The position numbers were made by a program, and so were the translations under genes. From Thalassolituus oleivorans MIL-1 (lineage in GTDB: Bacteria > Pseudomonadota > Gammaproteobacteria > Pseudomonadales > Oceanobacteraceae), in assembly GCF_000355675.1 (NCBI RefSeq), contig NC_020888.1, forward strand, positions 3,740,001 to 3,804,000: a stretch of DNA of 64,000 nucleotides. Reading direction: 5' to 3'. Positions 25,808 through 34,865 of this stretch are shown here, one piece after another (positions within the stretch are counted from its first letter, which is position 1; each line of letters begins with the position of its first letter). A model generated the notes under the pieces. It was not told the DNA's origin, ran no database searches, and was given only the letters and a program-made list of their open reading frames with translations.

Positions 25808-26584
25808 TTGGATATTCTGGCACTGCCGCATTTAGGCAAAGAAGTACATCGGCGTTACGATGACTTAGGCATTATTCAAGTCTATGAAGACGGCAATAAA
25901 CGCTACCTAAGCTTCGGTACCGCCGATGAACAAAGCTGCCAGCTCAAAGCTAAACCAGGCCAGCCGCAACACGGTTATGCCCGTGCAATGATGGCCTCAC
26001 TCTGCCTATTAAAACCCGACCAAGCGGTGCAACAGGCCAGTGTACTCGGCACCGGCGGCGGACTCATGGCACGTTGTTTATTTGAACAGCTGCCAACCAC
26101 TCAGGTTCATACTGTTGATTTACGCCCCGCCGTTATTCAAATCGCTCATCAATATTTTGGTTTACCACGCGATAAGCGCTTAACCACACACGCCAAAAGT
26201 GCCATGGATTACCTCAATGCGTGCCCAACTAACAGCCAAGGTCTATTGCTCAGTGATTTGTATTTAGCCAACGGACTGGATACACGCCAACTAAAACCTG
26301 AGTTTGTTAGCGAATGCCGCCGCGTCGTACAAAATGATGGTTGGCTAGTATTGAATTTATGGAAAGAACACCGTGAAGATGGCCTATTTTTACCCCAGCT
26401 AAAAGCTCAATTTCAAACCGTTTTACACAGCACCACCAGCGACGGTAACTGGATTATTTGGGCCTGTCCGAACGCTAATGCCGCCCCCGACAAACGCGGT
26501 GCGCAGCTCATATGTAAGCGTTTATCCGAGCAAATGGGGTTTAATCTCTGGCAAGTGACAAAAGGCTTTTATCGATTTTTTTAG
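25808..26584 (+). CDS. Spermidine-synthase-like methyltransferase-fold protein, 258 aa
   Basis: The SAM-binding core starts VLGTGGGLMARCLFEQ, followed by the acidic HTVDLRPAV strand and the LLLSDLYLANGLDTRQL motif, as in short spermidine-synthase-like proteins. The aminopropyltransferase active-site tail is not clearly present, so polyamine synthesis is unproven. It starts with TTG 18 bp after argA, preceded by AGGAAG at good spacing, so it is probably co-transcribed with argA. Confidence 0.75.
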   Translation: MDILALPHLGKEVHRRYDDLGIIQVYEDGNKRYLSFGTADEQSCQLKAKPGQPQHGYARAMMASLCLLKPDQAVQQASVLGTGGGLMARCLFEQLPTTQVHTVDLRPAVIQIAHQYFGLPRDKRLTTHAKSAMDYLNACPTNSQGLLLSDLYLANGLDTRQLKPEFVSECRRVVQNDGWLVLNLWKEHREDGLFLPQLKAQFQTVLHSTTSDGNWIIWACPNANAAPDKRGAQLICKRLSEQMGFNLWQVTKGFYRFF

Positions 26585-26657
26585 CCTTGTATCAAATACC
26601 GCCTTACAGTAACGTCCTGTCTATTCTACTTTTTGACGACAATAATAAGAGCACTTC

Positions 26658-27542
26658 ATGTTTCATACACTTACCCAAGTTGGCCTGCCACTTGCCCTGA
26701 TATTAATTATGACCGGTGTAGGCCTTGGATTAACCCCTAGAGACTTCACACGCGTATTCGTAAAGCCTCGTGCTTTTTTGATTGGTGCTGTTTGCCAAAT
26801 GCTGTTGCTACCTTTAATCGCCGTTGGGATTATTGCCGCAACCGGTTTACATGGTGAGATTGCAATTGGCTTGTTTATACTCGCTCTCTGCCCAGGCGGA
26901 ACAACTTCAAATCTATTTAGCTTAATTTCCAAAGCCGATGTTGGACTCTCGGTATCACTCACCGCCGTAATTGGTTTCATTACCCCCTTCACCATTCCGT
27001 TGTTAGGTGCTTGGGCCATTGGCTATTACAGCGATGCAGGCACAGCCTTTGAACTACCGATATTGTCCACATGGATTAAGCTGATCGTCATTACCGTTAT
27101 TCCAGTCCTTATCGGTATGGGCATCCGCGCCAAATGGAAAGCCTTTGCCATCGCTGCCGAGCCTTATGTATCGCGCTTCTCTATTATCGTATTGGCACTA
27201 GTAATCGCCTCTATTTGCGTAAACCTAGGCGAGAAGTTAATCAGCTTTGCTGTTCAAGCTGGGCCTGCAGCATTGCTACTTAACATTAGTACCATGGCAC
27301 TTGGCTATTTCGCGGGACGTGCATTTCTACACATTGAAGCCCAAGCTCGCACCATTAGCCTCGAAGTTGGCTTACAAAATGGAACTCTGGCTCTGTTAGT
27401 GACTACAGGGATTTTGAACAGCCCTGAAATGTCGATCGCACCTAGCATATACAGCCTACTGATGTTTGTGACGGCAAGTGTGTTTACTATGCTGGTATTA
27501 CGCAAAGATCGTCATGCCCAAGCAACGCCGCAGTCGCGGTAA
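26658..27542 (+). CDS. Bile acid:sodium symporter (BASS) family transporter, 294 aa
   Basis: Integral membrane protein with about 9-10 helices and no signal peptide. Family landmarks are the unwound-helix motifs ALCPGGTTSNLFSLISKAD and EVGLQNGTLALLV, which form the sodium sites. Bacterial members carry organic acids such as pantoate or keto acids rather than bile salts; the substrate here is unknown. Monocistronic, with its own terminator. Confidence 0.9.
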   Translation: MFHTLTQVGLPLALILIMTGVGLGLTPRDFTRVFVKPRAFLIGAVCQMLLLPLIAVGIIAATGLHGEIAIGLFILALCPGGTTSNLFSLISKADVGLSVSLTAVIGFITPFTIPLLGAWAIGYYSDAGTAFELPILSTWIKLIVITVIPVLIGMGIRAKWKAFAIAAEPYVSRFSIIVLALVIASICVNLGEKLISFAVQAGPAALLLNISTMALGYFAGRAFLHIEAQARTISLEVGLQNGTLALLVTTGILNSPEMSIAPSIYSLLMFVTASVFTMLVLRKDRHAQATPQSR

Positions 27543-27563
27543 TAGCAGCAAACTGAATAGACG

Positions 27564-27590
27564 AAAGCGCCGCCAATGGCGCTTTTTTTG
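27564..27590 (+). terminator. Terminator of the BASS gene
   Basis: AAGCGCC, loop GCCAAT, GGCGCTT followed by seven T, 22 nt after the stop codon. Confidence 0.9.
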
Positions 27591-28027
27591 ACGCCATAAA
27601 TACCGCAGCATATGACCACACTTAAATTTCAACGCTAAAAGCAATAAATTTGGCGTAGTTTAGGCATGGTTAAGAACCTAAGTTAATTGTATCGTACACT
27701 TTGCCGAAAAAATGATGGCCTAAAAGAACAACCTATATAAAAAATGGACTAAATACGCGAGTTTACCGGTATATTATTCTACGGTTGTAAACACGATCAA
27801 TCTTATAAGTAGTTCAAAATATTCTAGCATTTGAAGTTTTAGGTAGTTTTTGCTCTAATCCGCCCGATACGATTCTCGCTACTTTTAGTTTTCACTGCGA
27901 AGTGATACGATCTAAAAAGAACGATTGTTAAATTATAAGAATAAAAATAATTCGTTAGTTATCTCATCAGGTACTAACAAGCCAATTCATTTCTTCTAAG
28001 AAAAAAACCAATAGGAAGAAAAGCTTT
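27591..28027. other. AT-rich gap before the MBOAT locus, no gene found
   Basis: About 440 bp, visibly richer in A and T than the flanks. I found no open frame with a ribosome site, no tRNA and no strong hairpin. It must hold the promoter of the MBOAT/SGNH operon, but no -35/-10 pair has acceptable spacing. Long leaders like this often carry binding sites for regulators of surface polysaccharide. Confidence 0.5.
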
Positions 28028-28102
28028 ATGGATCCCTTACAATCTAAGGCGCTTCGTGCCTGTATAAAACACCCGTACCGAGGGATCGCATATGATTTTT
28101 AA
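28028..28102 (+). CDS. Possible 24-aa leader peptide overlapping the MBOAT start
   Basis: An ATG with AGGAAG 10 nt upstream opens MDPLQSKALRACIKHPYRGI and stops 11 bp inside the MBOAT gene in another frame. Its translation would carry ribosomes across the MBOAT ribosome site (GAGGG), suggesting coupling. It may be chance. Confidence 0.3.
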   Translation: MDPLQSKALRACIKHPYRGIAYDF

Positions 28103-29504
28103 CTCTGCGATTTTCTTCTGGTTTTTTGCCTGCTTCTTTGTGCTCTTCAATTTTGTATTTGTTGATCGCAGAAAAATTATTTGGTTGTTAGTTATCAGCA
28201 GCCTTATCTTTTATGGCACTTGGAACTACAACTTTATTGCCTTGCTGGTCTTTAGTGCGCTCGCCGACTACCTAATAGCGCAGAAAGTAGAGGCCAACAA
28301 TCACGATCCAGTGATGAAAAAACGATGACTTATCGCGAGCATCACCCTCAACTTATCCATTCTGGCCATCTTTAAATACAATAATTTTATTTTGCAGAGC
28401 GTACAGGAATTCGTAAGCCTGTTCGGTGGGGATATTAGCGTCCCTATGCTAAGCATTATATTGCCGGTTGGTATTTCCTTTTATACCTTCCAGAGCATGA
28501 GCTACACCATTGACGTGTACCGTGGAGACATGAAAGCGCATCGTGGCTTTTTAGTATTTCTCGCCACACTTTCGTTCTTCCCTCAGCTTGTTGCTGGCCC
28601 GATTCTGCGTGCCAAAGAAATCCTACCCCAGCTAGTCAATATGCGAGTACCAACGGCGCTCAATATTCGTATAGGTTTGCTTTTGGTTCTCCTCGGGTTA
28701 CTTAAAAAGACAACCGCCGACCTGATGGCTGGCCCAGTTGGTGTCGCCTTTAATGGCCAAGCCGATGTCAGTACCTTTGAAACATGGATTGGTTTGCTCG
28801 CGTTTTCTGCTCAGCTATATGGCGATTTCAGTGGCTATTCTGACATTGCTATCGGTATTGCATTAATGCTCGGCGTCTACATCCCGATGAACTTTAACTT
28901 GCCGTATTTCTCCACGTCCCCAGTCGATTTCTGGCGACGCTGGCATATTTCATTATCGTCATGGTTACGAGACTACTTGTACATTTCGCTGGGCGGCAGT
29001 CGCAACGGCAAACGTGCACGTAACCAATTTATTACCATGTTGCTCGCCGGTTTGTGGCACGGCGCGTCGTGGACGTTCGTTGTCTGGGGCGCGTACATGG
29101 GTGTCATCGTTGTTGTTACTCAGTGGCTGAACGAAAGACCGGCATTAGCCAAATGGGTCAATAGTAAAAACTGGATATCCCTGATCATTAAAATTGTCGT
29201 TACTCATTACCTATTTGTATTGAGCTGGCCTTTATTCCGCGGCTCTAGCTTAGAAGCCGCGTGGACAATGATCGTTGACATGCACATCCCTCAAGAAACA
29301 GCGGTCACAGCCGGTGCCGGTATCGTGATGGCGCTGGTAGTAGCAGGGTTATTTTTAATGCATTTCGTTGATGCTTTACGTATTCGATACGGTGACGCGC
29401 TGGCCAATCGCCAATGGTTCTTCTGGCCGCTACTTGTGATTGGTTTTACTTTGTTCTTTACCGTAGGAGATTTTGGTCATGACTTCATCTACTTCCAATT
29501 CTAA
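28092..29504 (+). pseudogene. MBOAT O-acyltransferase (AlgI-like) interrupted by an in-frame TGA
   Basis: Two pieces in the same frame, 28092-28325 and 28329-29504, are split only by TGA at 28326-28328. Joined, they give about 470 residues, the normal AlgI/DltB-type length. The first piece has the family start (MIFNSAIFFWFFACFFVLF, SSLIFYGTWNYNF). The second has PVGISFYTFQSMSYTIDVYRG, FPQLVAGPI, the histidine motif FWRRWHISLSSWLRDYLY and catalytic His in GLWHGASW. The lost codon sits where relatives have a hydrophobic or Trp residue (KKR-x-LIASITLNL), consistent with TGG to TGA. Such proteins move acyl groups across the inner membrane for polysaccharide acetylation. A fresh nonsense mutation, a sequencing error or low-level readthrough are possible; the rest of the gene shows no decay. 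Confidence 0.85.
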
Positions 29505-30768
29505 GCCAAATAACTCTGCGCAGAGCGAAGCGTCTATCGAACGAGAAGAGGATATCCGCAACGCCCAAGGAAGACGAAAAATCGGTTTATATACCGTAAT
29601 TTGCGGCGGCCTAATGATTCTCGTCTCAATGGGATTAGTTAACATTGGTATCGCATCGTTGCGTTATTCTTCGTTGAATCCTTTTAGTATTGAACGGATT
29701 CAAGCGACCGGCGACAACTTAGGTGCAGCCCTCGAACTACCAGAAGATGATCCAAGAGAAGTGGTATACGTACTCGGCTCTTCGCTCATTCACTTTGGGT
29801 TTTCACCCGATCTATTCGATGAAGAATTGAATGCTGCGGGTGTACCGACCGTATCGTATAACTTTGGCTTCGGTAACGCTGATCCGTCAATCCACGCGAA
29901 ATTTGCCCGCAAATTAGCGCGTACCTTTGCTGATCACCCCGGTCGAATTGACCGCGTGATTTACGAGTTTGCGCCCCATGGTGCAACCCAGCGTCGTGCC
30001 GACACCAGTGGCCAGCTAAATCATGCAACCACGGCGATTCTTAGCAGTTGGGGCGACATAGGTCAGACCTTATTAGACGACCCAGAAGAGGCATTTGCCT
30101 TAGCCAATACCCGACTATTCCGCAGTGGCGTGCCGGCTGAAGCCATCACCCATATGCTAGCAACACCGATTACCATGGCAAAAATCAACGACACGGTTAA
30201 AGATCGACCAAAGCCAGTGCCTATGGATAACCTCGGCTGGGATCTATTCAATCAGCTACGAGAAGACTGGCCAGAAAGTATTCCATTTGGCGGTTGGTCA
30301 GCTCAATACCGTGGTGGCTTTCCACCCACGGCAAGCCCTAGAGCACTCGAACTTTCGGATCAAGTTATGCAGCGCATGCAAGATCCTGTGCGCATGGAAT
30401 CTGCACTACAACAGCGTATTTCATGCTGCGATATACTTGGGCTAGAAATGAGTCCAGAAATGATCGCGCATGTCATTGAAACGATTCGTTATGCGCAGTC
30501 TATCGCTAAAGACGTCGACATCGTTGTTATGCCGCAAAACCAAGATATCGTGCACGTATCGCCGCAAGGGGAAGAGAACTTCAAGAAGGCGTTGGCTGAA
30601 GTCGTTGCCGCCACCGGTGTGGATGTGGTCGATATCTACAAAGAACCATACCTAGGTATTGAATACTTCTTCGACGCCGATCACTACACCTTCTTTAAAG
30701 GCCGTAGCAAGGTCACTCAGATGATGGCTGATCACTATTTACCGCAAGAAGAAAAAGAAACTCATTAA
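29479..30768 (+). CDS. SGNH-like partner protein of the MBOAT acyltransferase, 429 aa
   Basis: Type II membrane protein: acidic N-terminus of about 33 residues, one membrane helix (about 37-58) and a periplasmic domain. Block I carries VVYVLGSSLIHFG, with a Ser of the GSS motif near residue 101; block V is FFDADHYTFF near residue 400 (D-x-x-H). This fits DltD/AlgJ/AlgX-type acyl-transfer partners of MBOAT proteins, though sequence similarity is low. The start is ATG 29479, eight bases after AGGAGA; it overlaps the MBOAT end by 26 bp. Which polymer is acylated is unknown. Confidence 0.7.
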   Translation: MTSSTSNSKPNNSAQSEASIEREEDIRNAQGRRKIGLYTVICGGLMILVSMGLVNIGIASLRYSSLNPFSIERIQATGDNLGAALELPEDDPREVVYVLGSSLIHFGFSPDLFDEELNAAGVPTVSYNFGFGNADPSIHAKFARKLARTFADHPGRIDRVIYEFAPHGATQRRADTSGQLNHATTAILSSWGDIGQTLLDDPEEAFALANTRLFRSGVPAEAITHMLATPITMAKINDTVKDRPKPVPMDNLGWDLFNQLREDWPESIPFGGWSAQYRGGFPPTASPRALELSDQVMQRMQDPVRMESALQQRISCCDILGLEMSPEMIAHVIETIRYAQSIAKDVDIVVMPQNQDIVHVSPQGEENFKKALAEVVAATGVDVVDIYKEPYLGIEYFFDADHYTFFKGRSKVTQMMADHYLPQEEKETH

Positions 30769-30784
30769 CATGAGTTTCTTTTTA
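30752..30784 (+). terminator. Terminator overlapping the SGNH-like stop codon
   Basis: AAGAAACTCAT, loop TAAC, ATGAGTTTCTT followed by T run; the TAA stop is inside the loop. Confidence 0.85.
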
Positions 30785-30885
30785 ACAGTGCAATGCTACT
30801 GATTTGAAACAAACGCTATCTCGATTGATCGTGCCCAACACATGGGCATGATCACATCACTTAATTCGCAACACCTTCACAGCAT

Positions 30886-31152
30886 TTAAGCCGATGCTTT
30901 CTTCACGAAAACTCGATCGGCAACAAACCCTAAAATCGCGATAAATAGAAAATACTTCCCAGATTCCGACGTACTTTGCACAGGCGAATTTAGCAGCATA
31001 TGTATGATAGGAATAGACAAAAAACCAACGAGCATTGCGCCTAAACGTAAGGCGGCTGCAGCAAGCTTACCTTCAACTCGACGTGCCATCAGAATGCCGC
31101 CGTATATGATAGAAAAACCGAAGAGAGAGATAATAAGAGCAGTGATATTCAT
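30886..31152 (-). CDS. Small membrane protein of unknown function, 88 aa
   Basis: Three hydrophobic segments (about 2-20, 32-56, 66-81) separated by a short basic loop (ARRVEGK). No motif I recognise. AGGAC lies before the ATG. It follows the RHS remnant on the same strand, the place where an immunity protein would stand in an RHS locus, but this is only positional. Confidence 0.6.
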   Translation of the reverse strand: MNITALIISLFGFSIIYGGILMARRVEGKLAAAALRLGAMLVGFLSIPIIHMLLNSPVQSTSESGKYFLFIAILGFVADRVFVKKASA

Positions 31153-31246
31153 ATAAAGTCCTTTTAAAGTGTTAGTTACGTCCGAATGAACTGATAGTAA
31201 CTAATAAGGACGATCATGAACATAACCATTTAGTTGATAATGCTTC

Positions 31247-31450
31247 TTAGCATGATAAGTACTTGCCAATAAAACAAACTTTAAGTAAATACGATGCCAG
31301 CATATTATTATCACCGCCATCAAAGCCTATTGGGTCTCGCGCTGTCCAGCGTCCGGTTTCTGGATCGTAGTCACGATACCTGAATCGAATCAAGCCGGTG
31401 TCGGTATCATAAAGCCCGCCTGAAGCAAGCTTTTGCAGGAAACGAACACG
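31247..31450 (-). pseudogene. RHS-repeat core remnant
   Basis: The frame reads [20 protein letters not shown] and then [19 protein letters not shown], the hyperconserved end of the RHS core. Then the usual LYGYV...DPxG motif is missing and the frame ends after 18 unrelated residues. There is no start codon or preceding repeats; it begins right after the stop codon of the 261-aa lipoprotein. It is a leftover of an RHS/polymorphic-toxin gene or an orphan tip. Confidence 0.75.
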
Positions 31451-31451
31451 C

Positions 31452-32237
31452 TCACTCGTTAACAACCGGAATCTGATTAAATACAAACGGATCATTGTCC
31501 GTCGGATACAAGCGAGTATAAGGCTGATCATCAATCAGTTTAAGATCATTACCACCGCTCGCCATTTCAGGAAAAGGCAGTGATGTGTCAGGGAGGCTTC
31601 TTCCATACTCGTAAAAAGGATCAAGCATATCGAGTAAGTCTAAATAGGAGGTAACAATAATAGACAAGTATGCATTTCCTTCGAAATACGGCACGAGTGG
31701 TAAAACATTCGACATCAAAAAACCATCTCGAAACGATAGTTTCAACTCATACACTGAATTGTCAGTTGTAGGCTCTTCGCCATTACGAGGAAGAATGTAC
31801 TTTATAGCAAGAGGATTTATTGGTGCTGTAAAATATTGCTGATACTCTTCATTACCTTCTGAGAAATCCCCATTGCTGGCGTATAAATACTCATTCACAT
31901 TGGTGCCTGACACAAGCAAGGTATAAGCACTATCACCATCCACTTTTTCATTAACAATTAGGGATCTAAAGCTCGCACTTAACAAGGTAGTATCGAGATT
32001 ACATGAACCTTTTATAGGATATGAATATACGACGTCAACATAGTTAGGATTTTCAACTTTAAGAACATTATAGAAACACCATTGATCGCCTGAATCATCT
32101 TCAAAGTATAAGGTGCGACCATACGTACCGTAATCGCTGAATTCAACTTCATGACTTAATAGGCTGTCAGGTTCATTTCTTTTTTCAGAGCAAGCTGAGA
32201 TCATCAAGATGGTAGTAATTAATAGGATATATTTCAT
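31452..32237 (-). CDS. Putative lipoprotein, unknown function, 261 aa
   Basis: Lipoprotein signal with lipobox ISAC (Cys16) after a short hydrophobic stretch. The mature part is acidic, Tyr- and Asp-rich with predicted beta strands; I recognise no family. It lies 3 bp after the 278-aa secreted protein on the same strand, so the two are probably one transcript. Base use is clearly richer in A/T than the housekeeping genes to the right. Confidence 0.65.
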   Translation of the reverse strand: MKYILLITTILMISACSEKRNEPDSLLSHEVEFSDYGTYGRTLYFEDDSGDQWCFYNVLKVENPNYVDVVYSYPIKGSCNLDTTLLSASFRSLIVNEKVDGDSAYTLLVSGTNVNEYLYASNGDFSEGNEEYQQYFTAPINPLAIKYILPRNGEEPTTDNSVYELKLSFRDGFLMSNVLPLVPYFEGNAYLSIIVTSYLDLLDMLDPFYEYGRSLPDTSLPFPEMASGGNDLKLIDDQPYTRLYPTDNDPFVFNQIPVVNE

Positions 32238-32240
32238 GAT

Positions 32241-33077
32241 CTAGTTTTCATTAAAAGTTAAAGAATAATCAACGACTTCATCATCAGACGTCAAAATAGA
32301 AAAACTAAAATCATAGCCATCAAATCTCGGAAGTTGAACAAACGAATCAAGACCACTTTGATTCCAGATTAATTCGACGGCGGTAGTAGAGGTTCTGCCA
32401 TCTAGTAGTCGCTCTACTCGTTTAATACCTACAGGGCTCAAAAGGTACTGACTACCATTCAAGGTAATATCTAAATTGTCATCAAACGAAGCTGTATCAC
32501 TTAGCTTAACTCCCGTTATTTTCCTTTTATGACCAAGCAAATTTTCACCATCGAAGCGTTTAACAAGACCTTTAGGATGAAAACCATACTCGCCATAACC
32601 GAGCAATCGTCCATCATCTGAAAATGAGACAACCAACTCTCCAGTTACAATCTGCTTATCGGTACTCGATTCTTTGTAATAATTTTTCAGGCGATAACCA
32701 GAATCTGTAATTTCGATATCTGCAGCATCGCCATCTTTTAAATCTTCGTCAAAGTAGAACGAGAAAGGCCGATGATTAATAAAGTCATAGATGAATGTAT
32801 TATCTTCAAAACCTATCAACGCCCCTTCAAGCAACGCATAAACCCACGCAGTGGTTTTTACCTCTAATTTAGAAACCGTATAATCTGAGCCACTTACCGT
32901 TTCGTAATTCGCTACATCTTCTATCTTTAACAACCATACACCCGTGCGATATTCCATCGACGTGCCCGTGTGCGGCGGCGGTAATTCATTATCCAAAAAA
33001 TCTGAATCAATAGTATCAGCACTAGAGATAGTACTGCGGAGAAGCAATAATAAAAAAAACGATATTTTAACTAACAC
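32241..33077 (-). CDS. Secreted protein of unknown function, 278 aa
   Basis: Signal peptide of about 20 residues (LLLLLRSTISSA). The mature part is beta-rich and acidic (SDYTVSKLEVKTTAWVYALL; YGEYGFHPKGLVKRFDGENL), perhaps an exported barrel or sandwich. No family recognised. First of the pair with the lipoprotein, in the AT-rich island between the SGNH-like gene and the patatin. Confidence 0.65.
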   Translation of the reverse strand: MLVKISFFLLLLLRSTISSADTIDSDFLDNELPPPHTGTSMEYRTGVWLLKIEDVANYETVSGSDYTVSKLEVKTTAWVYALLEGALIGFEDNTFIYDFINHRPFSFYFDEDLKDGDAADIEITDSGYRLKNYYKESSTDKQIVTGELVVSFSDDGRLLGYGEYGFHPKGLVKRFDGENLLGHKRKITGVKLSDTASFDDNLDITLNGSQYLLSPVGIKRVERLLDGRTSTTAVELIWNQSGLDSFVQLPRFDGYDFSFSILTSDDEVVDYSLTFNEN

Positions 33078-33144
33078 CTTACTGTCCTTGTTTATAATTA
33101 TTCCAGATTAAAATACTCAACAATCACGCTGAGTAATAATCACA

Positions 33145-34218
33145 TCACCACGGCAACGGCTCTGCTACTTCCGCCCATTTTTGGCCATCATGCACCTCGG
33201 CTAATTCTTCACCCAGTCGCTCACACTTTTCCATTGCCTCATCCCAACGTTTTCTGCGGATGCTGTAATCAGGATATTCATAAAAATCATCTAAATCCGG
33301 AATACGCCCACCGGGCAAGGTAGCAGCAAACTCCCATGACGGCGCGATAATAATGGTGCGTTTGTAATATTCGCGCGACGCGACGCGCCAACGTAATTTT
33401 TTATCAAACCAGCCGCCTTTGGGGGCTTGGGCAAAATAATGCGGATACAGCACAAAGCCTTTTTCGGGCATAACAGGTAAATCAAATTGGTAGTCGGTTA
33501 CGCCGCCATCACGGTAGGTGCCTTTCGGCGCTCCGGGAATATTACGCACACCGGCAATCACTAATGGAATTGCACCGCTGGCTAAAATAGCCGGTTTTAA
33601 ATTCTCGGCGGTAAGTGCGACATGGCGCGCAGGTAAATGCGGAAAGTGATCAATGGGCGGTTTTTCTGGATGATGAAACATAACCCGTTCGATCCACGGG
33701 CGCATGGCTGCAGGAGAAACCAAATTAGCCGTCATGGCTCCAGCAATACCGAGCATTTGCACGTATTTTTGATCAATACCGGCGAGTCCTTTAAAGCGCG
33801 CCACAAGGGTGTGATAACGCACATTAGGATTATTAATAATTTCGGCAATGCCGTTATCGCCTAGAATCACATCTAATACATGGCGACATTCTGTTGCCAC
33901 TTCTTGCGCGGTAGGCTTTGCTGAATATTGTTGGCTTAAATAGGCTTCTTGAAAGCGTGCATGAGCCTCAAGGGGGTTTTGTTGAGCAAAGCAGGCCATG
34001 CGCCAAGCACCAGCGGATGTGCCCAGTACATGCAAAGGCTCGGTACGCTCGTTAAACCAATGAGTCAGGAGGTAGCGATCCATTGAGGCTAGGGCTAGCC
34101 ATTTAGGCCCACCAGACGCTGCCAGCAGCATTTCGATATCACTTGGCTGTAATCCATTCGCACGAATATGGGCGAGGGCTTCACTACCGGCAAAAATTTT
34201 TAAGGCGGGCGGGGTCAC
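33145..34218 (-). CDS. Patatin-like phospholipase, 357 aa
   Basis: Ser-Asp dyad hydrolase. The nucleophile elbow is GTSAG in VLGTSAGAWR (about residues 64-73), the oxyanion region is AASGGPKW, and the dyad Asp is in YRDGGVTDY (DGG). No signal peptide, so cytosolic. It shares a strand with folA-thyA-lgt but is 120 bp away. Substrate not inferable beyond an acyl lipid. Confidence 0.85.
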   Translation of the reverse strand: MTPPALKIFAGSEALAHIRANGLQPSDIEMLLAASGGPKWLALASMDRYLLTHWFNERTEPLHVLGTSAGAWRMACFAQQNPLEAHARFQEAYLSQQYSAKPTAQEVATECRHVLDVILGDNGIAEIINNPNVRYHTLVARFKGLAGIDQKYVQMLGIAGAMTANLVSPAAMRPWIERVMFHHPEKPPIDHFPHLPARHVALTAENLKPAILASGAIPLVIAGVRNIPGAPKGTYRDGGVTDYQFDLPVMPEKGFVLYPHYFAQAPKGGWFDKKLRWRVASREYYKRTIIIAPSWEFAATLPGGRIPDLDDFYEYPDYSIRRKRWDEAMEKCERLGEELAEVHDGQKWAEVAEPLPW

Positions 34219-34338
34219 GGTTTAACTCCTAAACGTTCAAGCTTTATATTGAGGCTTAGTTGTACCGTGAGCATCCTGCCGCTAAAAGAGTTAAAGACGC
34301 AATACTCAGAGTATTTTGGTCATTTATCGGAATGAATG

Positions 34339-34842
34339 TTATGCCGGTTCGTACACAACAAAGCTGTAGTCATATGGGTTAGGGCCGTCGGCGGCAAAGT
34401 CTTCACGTGCTACTTCTTGCCATGCGGCTTTGTCGTACTCTGGGAAAAAAGCATCCCCTTCCACATCAGCATGTACTTCGGTCAAATACAAACGATCACA
34501 ATGCGGCAAGGTTAATCCATAAATTTCTGCACCACCAATAATCATAGCTTCGTCTTGACCATTAACTAAGCAAATACTTTCGGCGAGTTCACGTGCCGCT
34601 TCAACCGTATGTACAACTTTAATGCCATCAGCGGTGAAATCAGGCTGGCGAGTAATAATGATATTGGTACGTCCCGGTAATGGCTTACCAATACTCTCGA
34701 AGGTTTTACGACCCATAATAATGGGTTTACCTAAGGTCGTTTTTTTAAAATACTTTAGGTCTTCTGGTAAGTACCAAGGCAATGCATTATTGCGGCCGAT
34801 CACACGGTTTTGGGCAACAGCGACCATTAACGATAATTTCAC
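34339..34842 (-). CDS. folA: Dihydrofolate reductase FolA, 167 aa
   Basis: Reduces dihydrofolate with NADPH. MKLSLMVAVAQNRVIGRNNA, catalytic acid in LPWYLPEDLKYF, NADPH-site MGRKTFESIGKPLPGR and the C-terminal YDYSFVVYE strand. It is 23 bp downstream of thyA, which produces its substrate. Confidence 0.95.
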   Translation of the reverse strand: MKLSLMVAVAQNRVIGRNNALPWYLPEDLKYFKKTTLGKPIIMGRKTFESIGKPLPGRTNIIITRQPDFTADGIKVVHTVEAARELAESICLVNGQDEAMIIGGAEIYGLTLPHCDRLYLTEVHADVEGDAFFPEYDKAAWQEVAREDFAADGPNPYDYSFVVYEPA

Positions 34843-34865
34843 AAATAATTCCTTACGCTACCCGT

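Noticed and set aside
28326-28328. TGA in the MBOAT gene as a selenocysteine codon
   Set aside because: The bases after it do not form a convincing bacterial SECIS hairpin, and the family has no selenocysteine members I know.
31451-31534. Upstream extension of the RHS remnant frame
   Set aside because: This part lies inside the 3' end of the lipoprotein gene in another frame and has no RHS-like sequence.
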